64,000 bases of DNA, from contig CM044964.1 in the NCBI GenBank assembly GCA_024516035.1, positions 28,287,778 through 28,351,777 on the forward strand. Reading direction: 5' to 3'. The DNA is from Bactericera cockerelli (Eukaryota; Arthropoda; Insecta; Hemiptera; Triozidae). Shown here one piece after another: positions 42,740 to 54,700 of this stretch; position 1 is the first letter of the stretch; every line of letters begins with the position of its first letter. The notes below the pieces were generated by a model. It searched no databases, was not told where the DNA came from, and saw nothing but the letters and a program-made list of their open reading frames with translations. The position numbers and the translations under genes were made by a program.

Positions 42740-45090
42740 GAGGAGCCTAGACATTGGATCTGGGCGTCCATATAATCCTCTCACCACCATAATATGGTAG
42801 GTATCCGTGCTAATCTAACGCATTGAAATGAAAACAGTATAGTTGAGTTTTTTTGTAATTTTTGTATATAATATATCTCTAATCTATATAAAAATTAGTT
42901 TTATTATAAATCCAAATACAATAATAGTTACGGGATGTAGGATTACAAATGTGAATTCAATTTTATTCATAACTTTGATAGAAAAAATAATATACACATT
43001 TCATTACTTTGTTTTCAAAAAGAAAATAATGGAAAAAAAAATTCCTCTAATAAGATGAAGAAAAAAACCTAAAGAAAAGAAAACAACTAAAAATGGAAAA
43101 AAATTAAAAGAAGTTTCACATTAAAAATAATAAAATCAATATTCTGATTCTTTAATGAAAGAAATTTCATTTTAATTTGACTGCTTCGGAGTGCTCGTTT
43201 TATCTCACTTTTTTTTTCTACAAGAACAGTTTTGAAGTTGATGTTTTTTCTTGATGAACAATTGTAGAAAAATAGTACCACTTCAAAATTGAAGCATTTT
43301 TTACAATTTCGACAGAGAAAAAGAAATCACGAAAATGATGTACAGACCTCGTTAGGACTTGGAAAATCTAGAATCAATCTCAACAATTGTACAGTGTATG
43401 AGTGTGATTTCATTCAGATCATAAATAAAAAAAGTAATTGACTACCAAGGGTACATAATTATGATATTCCATTTAACTGCTGATAATAGCAACATTTTGA
43501 AACAAATTTTACAATTTACAGAAACTTTTTCTTACATTACTGGAGTAAAGTCTCTTTTTGCAAGCAGTTCAGACTGTCTCCTATATTTGACCATTTTTTT
43601 TGTTGTTGTTGCAAATAAACAAAAAAAGTTGTCTCATTTGTGTCAATCAGGCGCGGCCGGTGCTAATGCTAAGTGTCACCTACTTTTGTGTAATGGAGAA
43701 CTGACTATATTAGAAACCTCTTTACAATTGAGTTTTACTCTGTCCTTTGCGTTCTAATACAGCCAGATTCAACTGGACTTCTTTCTAAGAGTTATCATAT
43801 TTGTGTTAATCACTTTCGTGATATCACAACTACTCAAACTCGCTTTACCAAATCTACGCTGAAACCGGGACTTGAACCACCAACCTCCAGGTTCAAAGTC
43901 CGCTGCCTTATCAATCAAGCTACTGAGGTTCTTTCTAAGAGCTTCTTCAATAAAATTATATTATTTTTAATTTTACACAGACAATTTGTTTTCCTTAAAT
44001 AATAGAATTGTAATGAAAATAATAATTTCTTAACAACTAATATCTACAAAGGAAAAGGCTAGAGAACTAGAGGGGGTCTCACTTGTCATTAGGGCACCAT
44101 GATGTGTTTTTGTTTATTTTCTACCTTTGAAAAGTTTCAAAATTGTGAGCAAATAGAGTTAATAAACAGAGAAATTAGCAGAATTGTATGAATAAGAAAA
44201 AAATCATTACCTTGATAAGGTTGATGTTTCTAATCCATTTAAATGAGTACCGAGTTTCTTGTCTCATATCATTTACTTTTAAAAATCAGGTGTCTTTAGA
44301 AATACTACATATCAGAAGTAATTTATTTTTATTCATTAGGTTTAACATTCTATACCATGAGAAGACTAATTTATTATTTGCATTTTAAAATCCAATTAAT
44401 AACTGACATCTCTATATTGTCACTCAACATTTTCAGTAATTCACATATATATTTTATAATAAAAAAATCTCTTTTTCTATGTTGTATGGGTATGTTATTT
44501 GATGATGACCAAACCATTTTAATGGTATTTAAAGTTTATGAAATATTTCACGTTAAAATCGATCTTTAGTCACAAATAGATAACTGTCCAATACTTTATG
44601 ATGGATGATTGATAATGATGATCTAAAATATTAATTATATCATCACATCTTCATCACAATTTATCTTCAATCATTGATGATTTTTTAATATTTTGATTAT
44701 CAAATAATCATCAATTATTTATCATTTCACAAGAAAAGATATTTTATATATTTATCATGATGAAGTTGTTGATTTAATCACAGCTCGTCTTTACAAATTA
44801 ACTAACTTGATGAAATTTATTCATTTGATAGGAAAAGCCTCCATCCAATTATATTTCGTTTATTATTTCAATAAAATTTGTTCACAACTTATGTTTAGTT
44901 ATTCAATTATATGCAACTCGTAGTTTCAAAAAATTTATTTCAAGATTCGCAATAACTTGATCATCCAGCTGTACAGGAACATCTTCTTCTCTTCAGAATT
45001 AAATTCTCCATGACTCAACTCACAATAAAAATTATTCATGAACTAACTCATAATAAAAATTATTCATGACTGAACTATCTCTTCGTCCTG
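42740..45090. other. Intergenic region and 3' flank of Ythdf
   Basis: AT-rich. A SINE of the CTCAGTAGCTTGATCG head family lies at 43790-43932 (minus strand). A run rich in ATGAT/ATCAT at 44590-44770 is notable for many short inverted segments. For Ythdf, transcribed leftward, several AATAAA motifs follow the stop on the minus strand within 300 bp, for example near 44862-44876. Confidence 0.5.
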
Positions 45091-45092
45091 AG

Positions 45093-45730
45093 TCATTGGT
45101 GACCGTCAGCCCCGTCTTGACTTCTGTCCGAATGACCTTGACTTCTGTCTGAATGACCTTGAGGCCTGTCCGAATGACCTTGACTTCTGTCCGAATGACC
45201 TTCACCTCCCTCGCTTTGTCTTCCCCTCTGTCTCCCATTCTCCCTCCCCTCTCCCCGTGTGAACTCTCTCTCCCTATACTCACCTCGATCAAACTCTCTT
45301 CCTTCTCTCCTACCGAATTCCCTCGCATTGAAATCCTTCCCTTCTCGATTGAAATCCCTCTGCTCTCGATTGAATTCCCTACCTTCTCGACTAAAATCCC
45401 TCTCGCCCCGACTAAAATCTCTCTCACCCCGACTAAAATCCCTCTCATTTCGACTAAAATCCCTCTCGCCTCGATTAAAATCTCTTTCGCCTCGACTAAA
45501 GTCCCTCTCGCCTCGACCGAAATCCCTCTCTCGCGCGTATCCGTTGTGATTATTATTCGAGTAAGTGTTGTGCCGGTGATAGCCTCCGCGGCCCCGATGA
45601 AAGCTCCCAGGGCCGCGCTGGGATGAGGAAGTGTGATAGAAGTTGTCGGCCGGTGGCCTGTGGGCCGCGTCTGAGGCCGCGGGGCCGTAGTAGTCATCGC
45701 CCGAGGGGTGTCTATTGCGGCCGCCGCCTC
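45093..45730 (-). CDS. Ythdf: Ythdf last exon: RDFSRGE heptad tail
   Basis: Acceptor CTCTGTTCCAG; stop TGA at 45095-45093. An RG/Tyr/His-rich beginning ([20 protein letters not shown]) is followed by about seven clean heptads (RDFSRGE with N, G, EG variants) and several degenerate ones. Then comes a Gly/Arg/Glu region and four 7-residue GHSDRSQ repeats. Alternating charge (R-D, R-G-E) suggests a mixed-charge disordered tail, reminiscent of RS/RE/RD domains in splicing factors. It is not part of the canonical YTHDF fold. Codon-level repeats (GTCGAGG..GAGAGGGATTTTA) show recent expansion. Confidence 0.9.
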
Positions 45731-48700
45731 CTGGAACAGAGATATGAATATTTTTCAGTGTGTTATAATGTATATTTATTTTAGTTTTTTTTTACAATTT
45801 TTGTGGCTCTCTCCCTAAGGAATACTTCTAAGGAGAGATTATTATAAAATACTAGCTGAAACCCGGCACTTCGTTGCAGTTGAGGATTTTGCCCGTGGCT
45901 GGCGTCCTATTTGGGTTTATTAAATATCTTAGTACGCACTACCTATGCACCTACAAGTCAAAAGGAGAATCTGGTCTCGATTAAAAAGAAAAAAATAAGT
46001 TTACTTAATTACTGCGTTGACATCTCGAACAGAAATCGTCTCATTAGCTCGCCATCTATTTGACTCCACACTTGACGGTCTTCCTCTTCATTTTTGTCAC
46101 ATCCAAGAGTCATGATTTTTAAAATCAAAATAAAAAATAATATAATAAAACTCTTCAGTGGAAGATAACCACCAGGCGAGGTCAATGCTCAAAGCATTTT
46201 CTACAATTTAACCCTCAGAGTCTTATTATTATGTGGTCGAAGAGATTGTTATTTTCTTTGTTTTACTTTTTTATTTTGCCATTTGTTTGTTTTTTTTTTT
46301 TTGTTTTTCTTAATTTTATACTGTTACCTGTACTTTGTCCTCCTAATAAAGCTTAAAAAAAAAAAAATTACCGAGGAAAAATTCATGCACTGGCTGGGAT
46401 TCGAATCCCTACGCTGCCTGGATTACCAGACCAGCGCGTGAACCACTTTACAATATTACCTCTCCTATTGGTTGGTCCTCCAGAAGACACGGAGTGGTCC
46501 CGCCAGTCTCCCCCCTTCCTCATACTGTCAGACCTCTTGTTGTAGCCGCCACTGTTGCCCGGCCCACCGCCGTTGTGGTGAGCATTAGAAGAGTAAGAGT
46601 TGTGCGCGTAGCCGTTGCTGCGATGATGCTCCCCCCTCTCGTTGTCCTGAGAAGAGAAAGCGTTGCGATAAGGAATGATGATTTTTTTTTTTTTTTTTTA
46701 AATAATTTGCCCAATTGGGGCATTTATTATTACAATCTAGACACTTAAATATAATGAGTAATTTACATATAACATAATGCTTGCTGTCTTTGCTCATAGT
46801 GGTTGAAGTCATCAAATATACTGGTCGAGTGTTGGAAACTTTGGATCTTCTCTAGAAGTTGAACTCCCTTCTCATAAGTACATACCTTGCTGTAGTTACA
46901 GTACATACCTTGCTGTAGTTACAGTACATACCTTGCTATAGTTACAGTACATAGCTTGCTATAGTTACAGTACATAGCTTGCTATAGTTACAGTACATAG
47001 CTTGCTATAGTTACAGTACATACCTTGCTATAGTTACAGTACATACCTTGCTATAGTTACAGTACATACCTTGCTATAGTTACAGTACATACCTTGCTAT
47101 AGTTTACAGTACATAGCTTGCTATAGTTACAGTACATACCTTGCTATAGTTACAGTACATACCTTGCTATAGTTACAGTACATACCTTGCTGTAGTTACA
47201 GTACATACCTTGCTGTAGTTACAGTACATACCTTGCTATAGTTACAGTACATAGCTTGCTATAGTTACAGTACATAGCTTGCTATAGTTACAGTACATAG
47301 CTTGCTATAGTTACAGTACATACCTTGCTATAGTTACAGTACATACCTTGCTATAGTTACAGTACATACCTTGCTATAGTTACAGTACATACCTTGCTGT
47401 AGTTACAGTACATACCTTGCTGTAGTTACAGTACATACCTTGCTGTAGTTACAGTACATACCTTGCTGTAGTTACAGTACATAGCTTGCTATAGTTACAG
47501 TACATACCTTGCTGTAGTTACAGTACATACCTTGCTATAGTTACAGTACATACCTTGCTATAGTTACAGTACATACCTTGCTATAGTTACAGTACATACC
47601 TTGCTGTAGTTACAGTACATACCTTGCTGTAGTTACAGTACATACCTTGCTGTAGTTACAGTATATACCTTGCTGTAGTTACAGTACATACCTTGCTGTA
47701 GTTACAGTACATACCTTGATGTAGTTACAGTACATACCTTGCTGTAGTTACAGTACATACCTTGCTGTAGTTACAGTACATACCTTGTAGTTATCCTGCT
47801 GTTGTAGGGCAGAGCTCTCTGCTTGCTGTCTCTGCTCATAGTGGTTGAAGTCATCAAATATACTGGTGGAGTGTTGGAAGCTCTGGATACTCTCTAGAAC
47901 TTGAACTCCCTTCTCATACTTGCTATAGTTACAGTACATACCTTGTAGTTATCCTGCTGTTGTAGGGCGGAGCTCTCTGCTTGTTGTCTCTGCTCATAGT
48001 GGTTGAAGTCATCAAATATACTGGTTGAGTGTTGGAAGCTCTGAATCTTCTCTAGAACTTGAACTCCCTTCTCATAAGGCACCTGAAATTAGGAAATAAT
48101 TTTTTAACGACCATGTAATATTGGAATTAACAATAAGCATGAAAAAAATATTCCTCCTCTAACAGAAATGGATGCTCACAAATCACGACATGTCAGTAAG
48201 GGCCGAATGGTATAAACGTAAGGTTTATACCTTACGTTTAAATCATATTAACCTCACCAAGCCTGTGTTAGGTCGGAAATGCCAGTCTCACGTGTACGGA
48301 GGGAACAGAATATTCTGTTAGAAAATTCTTCCCCCAACCGGTATTCGAACTCAGGATCTCTGGACCACGAGGAGTGGTCACAACCCTTACGCCACGGAGG
48401 CTGGCGCACTGATAGAACGGATACATTTCTGTACAAGTACAGAAACAGATGGGTTGGAATTCTTGATGGTTGAACATGCACAATAGCCTGAGCTGTAAAA
48501 ATCTGCCACTGCGGTAACTTTCAAACCATTTTTTTTAAAACTCTAATAGACAAATGGTCTCGTGACATATGAAATTAATGTAAAATGCCAGCGTCGATTG
48601 TGCGTCGAAATGCACCGGTTCTCGTAGGATCACCGAAGTTAAGCAATGTTCAGCGAGGTGAAGACTTGGTGATGCGCTGCCATTCTGGCTAAACCCAGGC

Positions 48701-51700
48701 TGGGTGAGGTTAATGTGGGTAGCAGGTTTGTGAGTTCCCTGCGAATGGAGGCGAACACCCGCGTCGTGATATGACTATGCAGTTGAAAGCGAAGTTAAAT
48801 ACAAAAATAATAAGGAAAGTAAAAATATACTGGCAAGTCCCGGCAGTAGGTCACCGGCTTGTCTCTTACCTCGGTGGTGTCCCGGCAGTAGGTCACCGGC
48901 TTGTGTCTCTTACCTCGGTGGTGTCCCGGCAGTAGGTCACCGGCTTGTCTCTTACCTCGGTGGTGTCCCGGCAGTAGGTCACCGGCTTGTCTCTTACCTC
49001 GGTGGTGTCCCGGCAGTAGGTCACCGGCTTGTCTCTTACCTCGGTGGTGTCCCGGCAGTAGGTCACCGGCTTGTGTCTTACCTCGGTGGTGTCCCGGCAG
49101 TAGGTCACCGGCTTGTCTCTTACCTCGGTGGTGTCCCGGCAGTAGGTCACCGGCTTGTGTCTCTTACCTCGGTGGTGTCCCGGCAGTAGGTCACCGGCTT
49201 GTCTCTTACCTCGGTGGTGTCCCGGCAGTAGGTCACCGGCTTGTGTCTTACCTCGGTGGTGTCCCGGCAGTAGGTCACCGGCTTGTGTCTTACCTCGGTG
49301 GTGTCCCGGCAGTAGGTCACCGGCTTGTGTCTTACCTCGGTGGTGTCCCGGCAGTAGGTCACCGGCTTGTCTCTTACCTCGGTGGTGTCCCGGCAGTAGG
49401 TCACCGGCTTGCTTGTCTCTTACCTCGGTGGTGTCCCGGCAGTAGGTCACCGGCTTGTCTCTTACCTCGGTGGTGTCCCGGCAGTAGGTCACCGGCTTGT
49501 CTCTTACCTCGGTGGTGTCCCGGCAGTAGGTCACCGGCTTGCTTGTCTCTTACCTCGGTGGTGTCCCGGCAGTAGGTCACCGGCTTGCTTGTCTCTTACC
49601 TCGGTGGTGTCCCGGCAGTAGGTCACCGGCTTGTCTCTTACCTCGGTGGTGTCCCGGCAGTAGGTCACCGGCTTGTCTCTTACCTCGGTGGTGTCCCGGC
49701 AGTAGGTCACCGGCTTGCTTGTCTCTTACCTCGGTGGTGTCCCGGCAGTAGGTCACCGGCTTGTCTCTTACCTCGGTGGTGTCCCGGCAGTAGGTCACCG
49801 GCTTGTCTCTTACCTCGGTGGTGTCCCGGCAGTAGGTCACCGGCTTGTCTCTTACCTCGGTGGTGTCCCGGCAGTAGGTCACCGGCTTGCTTGTCTCTTA
49901 CCTCGGTGGTGTCCCGGCAGTAGGTCACCGGCTTGTCTCTTACCTCGGTGGTGTCCCGGCAGTAGGTCACCGGCTTGTCTCTTACCTCGGTGGTGTCCCG
50001 GCAGTAGGTCACCGGCTTGTCTCTTACCTCGGTGGTGTCCCGGCAGTAGGTCACCGGCTTGTGTCTTACCTCGGTGGTGTCCCGGCAGTAGGTCACCGGC
50101 TTGTTCTCGTTGGTCTCCAGGATAATGTTCCTCAGATGCTGGTTGGGCACATCCTTCACGTAGATCCACTGCACCTTGAACTGGCCCTTCCACTTGTCCT
50201 GCGACCTGCCGGGGCGAGAACAGTGAGTAAACATCACGCACCGACCTCAGTAGCTTGATCGTTCAGGCGGTGGACTTGTGGCCTGGAGGTCGCTGGTTCA
50301 ATTTTTTCTTTTTGTAAAGTATGTTTGACTAGTTGTGATAAATATGGTACACAAATATGGTAACTTAAAGATACAAACAAAAAAAAATATACCCGGTTTC
50401 AGAGTAGATTTAGTAAAGCGTAGTTGAGATATCACAAAAGTGATTAACACAAATATGATAAGTTTTTTAAACAAATATCACAAGGAAGAAGGTAGGATAG
50501 ATCCATTTTTCTTTTATTTATTATATACTCGTATATTATTTTTTTATAAATATTTTTTTTTTTTCAACGTTTAACATCTTTCAAATACTAACATTCCCGC
50601 CCCATCTTCACATTCAACACCCCGCACTTTCTTCCTCATCCCCCTCATTCTTATTGACACGGCTCTGATAATAGACATCTGATAATAGACATATAATAGG
50701 ATAGATCCATTGCCCACAACATTAAATATAAAACAGCTCGTGAAACCGTACCCCATCAGGTAAAATCCCCATGATGCTCACTGCGTTACCTCGTTGCATG
50801 GCAATTAATAAACTCATCATATTTGTGTTAATCACTTTCGTGATGTCACAACTACTCAAGCTCGCATTACTAAATCTACGCTGAAACCGGGTATGTTTTT
50901 TTTTGTATCTTCAAATTACCATATTTGTGTACCATATTTATCACAATTAGTCAAACATACTTTACAAAAAGAAAAAATCGAACCACCGACCTACAGGTGA
51001 TAATGCGCCGCCTTATCGATCAAGCTACAGAGAGGTCGGATGTTTTCTGAAATAAAAAATCTTCTGGAGCGTTGAGGGAGAAGGTAGGATGGATTGAATG
51101 TGAAGAAATGAAGCAGGAATGTTTTAGAAAATTGTTTTCAAGGGCCGTATTATGAAACAGGATTCAATATCTAGGATTTGTCCAAGCCATTATCATTTAA
51201 CAGCTGATATAAATGCGCTGTGATTGGTTGAAATTTTCACCAAAGAGCGTGATAAGCGATAGTGTAGGATAAGTAAATCTAGGCCTGTTTCATAATTCGG
51301 GCCTAAGTGTTTTTTTCTTATAAAAATTCAAATTTTAACACCCGAGTAGAAGCTTAATCATTATTTGTGAGAACCATTTTCTGAACCTCTGACTTAGCAA
51401 TACCCTATAAATATTATTACTTGTGCCGAATCAGGCCACTTTCTTTGAGATGAGTGATTCACAGAAGTTTTCATTTCGTAGCCATAAAACAGGAGCTACT
51501 GTAGACGCTTGTGGTCTGTGTTGTAGCTTGCCCATCCCGTAGTATGCCTCCCCTCTGATGGGCGAGAATAGACACAATAGTTCCCCCATTTAGGTGCTGG
51601 CTCAACACGAGCGCACCGGAAGGTATCCCTAACAAACAAATGTAACCAAATTTCTTTTCGGCTCGGGGGATCGAACCCGGGACCTTCCGCATGGCAAGCG

Positions 51701-54700
51701 AGTGCTTAACTACTGAGCTAGTCGCGCGAAAACTGAGCTAGTATGAGAACCTGTTGCCCATTTCAGAAACAACCTCCACTCTCATAATCTCCTTTTCAAC
51801 TGTCACACAACGCACTCTGATTGGTCAATTTGAACGCAATAACCAATCAGAGATCGTTATGTGACGGTTAAAATGGAGAGTTGGGGATTTGGAGTGTGGA
51901 GAGTGTTTCTGGAATAAGCTCCTGAACTCGGTACAAACTCTTCGGTAACGTAACCTCTTCGTAACGCAACGCAAACGTAACCTCTTCAGTACCGTGTGAA
52001 CGTGTTCAGTCTGTGTGTTGAAGAACTACAACAACCCTCTTCAGTTCTCTGCGTTGAAGAATACCTTAAAGCTCGCGAGACGAACCAATCCACACTCATT
52101 CCCCTCGGAGGGACGCGAACGTTCGGAATCTTTTTCGCTCCACACAGGAAGAGGCGAGCCAGAGTTTGTGCGGAGAGACTGGCGGAGAAAGTTGGGATGG
52201 AGATTATGGAGGAGGGGGAGGAGAGCGTGGGGGTGTATTTCACTAGGAGAATACGAGGCCAAGGAATTGGACACAGGTTTGGTCATAAGGAAAACACACG
52301 CCCAAGGAATTGGACACAGGTTTGGTCATAAGGAAAACACACGCCCAAGGAAATGGACACAGGTTTGGTCATTAGAAAAACACATGCCCAAGGAAATGGA
52401 CACAGGTTTGGTCATAAGGAAAACACACGCCCAAGGAAATGGACACAGGTTTCGTCATAAGGAAAACACACGCCCAAGGAAATGGACACAGGTTTTGTCA
52501 TTAGGAAAAAATACACAGCAAAATAACTGTGTATTCTACTAGAAGTAAAATACAGTCTGTAGCTGTTCTTCATAAGGATTTTTTAAGGTTCTTTATAAAT
52601 CAAAGAATATTTTATCAAAAACAAAATTAAAGAACATGAAAAAACTAAACAAAAATATTTAAAAATATTCATCAAGTTTCATTAATAAATTAAAAAATGG
52701 TATTTAAAAAATACACGGTCAATTTAGTAGAGGGTTGTTTTACATAAGGAAAATAATGGACACAGATTTGGTCTCTATAAGGTTGCCAATTATGATAATT
52801 TTTTTTTAAAGTTTTACTAAACGTCTTTTAATTAAGGGTAACTAAAAACTAAAGCTTCCTACCCATCTGAGATACGTAACAAAATTTGTTTATCTTCATT
52901 TTCACAAAGAATAATTTTTGTGCATTCTGCTCTTTAAAAATATTTTATACATCCAAGATTTTTTTACAATAACACCTGTAACTCCTCTAAATATCAACCG
53001 ATTTTCTTGAAATTTGTCTTAAACGATAAAAAAAAAACACATTCGCCCCAAAACCATAATTTATATTTATTCCAAGATATTACAAAAAAAAAAACAGATT
53101 TCAACAGATTTTCTTGCATTTTGTCTGAAGCGTTTATTTATTAAATATTTTTTTCAATTGATGATAGAAGAAGCGCAAAGCTTTTTAACGAGAAAAAAAA
53201 ACTTGATTATTTTCTTCGTAAAAGAAAACACGAAAAAAAATCATCTTCTTCCTTGCAAAAAAAAAAAAAAATCTTGTTAACAAAAAATATTTATTATTTT
53301 TTTTTTTTTTCTTTCATGTTAAAAATTTGTTTACCTTGTTAAAAAAAAAAAAAATCTTGGTAACAAAAAATATTTTTTTTTTTTGTGTTAAAAATTTGTT
53401 TACCTTGCTAAAAAAAAAATTCTTGGTAACAAAAAATATTTTTTTTTTCATGTTAAAAATTTGTTTACCTTGTTAAAAAAAAAAAAATTCTTGGTAACAA
53501 AAAATATTTTTTTTTTTTTCGTGTTAAAATTTTGTTTACCAGACAGAGCTGGAGGCGTTGTAGTCCACGGGCGACATCATGCGGGCGACCCCGCAGAAGT
53601 GACCACTCCGGTTGACGGAGAAGAAGAGCAGGATGGAGCCGGCGTTGTCCATCTGTTCCTGGTACGCTGCGTCCAGCTTGCGATTGCCGTGGTCCGTGGA
53701 GCACCAGATCGAGTACTTGATGGATCTGAGAGAGGGGGAATTAAGTTGAGAGAGATTTAAAAAAAAAAAAAAAAAAAAAAATAGTCTGGCTGGGGACTAT
53801 TAATCTATTAATTTCGCCCTTATATCAAGGGTTTTTTAGTTTTAAGATATTTTTTTGTACAAATGAAACTTGTTTAAAAAACATGTCTAACTTTATTTCT
53901 TTTCTATTTTGCTAGCGGTAGTACTGGGGGAGGGGGGGGACTATAAACAGGGAGTAGACCAGCAGTCTGGCTGAGGGACTATAAACAAGGAGTAGACCAG
54001 CAGTCTGGCTGGGGGACTATAAACAGGGAGTAGACCAGCAGTCTGGCTGAGGGACTATAAACAAGGAGTAGACCAGCAGTCTGGCTGGGGGACTATAAAC
54101 AGGGAGTAGACCAGCAGTCTGGCTGAGGGACTATAAACAAGGAGTAGACCAGCAGTCTGGCTGGGGGACTATAAACAGGGAGTAGACCAGCAGTCTGGCT
54201 GAGGGACTATAAACAAGGAGTAGACCAGCAGTCTGGCTGGGGGACTATAAACAGGGAGTAGACCAGCAGTCTGGCTGAGGGACTATAAACAGGGAGTAGA
54301 CCAGCAGTCTGGCTGAGGGACTATGAACAAGGAGTAGACCAGCAGTCTGGCTGAGGGACTATAAACAGGGAGTAGACCAGCAGTCTGGCTGAGGGACTAT
54401 GAACAAGGAGTAGACCAGCAGTCTGGCTCAGGGACTATAAACAGGGAGTAGACCAGCATTTTGGCTGAGGGACTATAAACAAGGAGTAGACCAGCAGTCT
54501 GGCTCAGGGACTATAAACAGGGAGTAGACCAGCATTCTGGCTCAGGGACAATAAACAGGGAGTAGACCAGCAGTCTGGCTCAGGGACTGTAAACAGGGAG
54601 TAGACCAGCAGTCTGGCTGAGGGACTATAATCAGGGAGTAGACCAGCAGTCTGGCTGAGGGACTATAAAGAGGGAGTAGACCAGCAGTCTGGCTCAGGGA

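Noticed and set aside
46883..47790. CRISPR-like or prokaryotic direct repeats
   Set aside because: Directly adjoining 23-bp units without spacers, derived from an intron donor.
48840..50105. CRISPR array (regular 42-bp repeats)
   Set aside because: Units are identical throughout with no variable spacers and consist of exon plus splice donor; the genome is eukaryotic.
48893..50258. Long repetitive ORFs on both strands (up to 224 codons)
   Set aside because: They are translations of the 42-bp minisatellite; plus-strand frames have no independent coding support, and minus-strand frames are read-through of exon ends plus intron donors.
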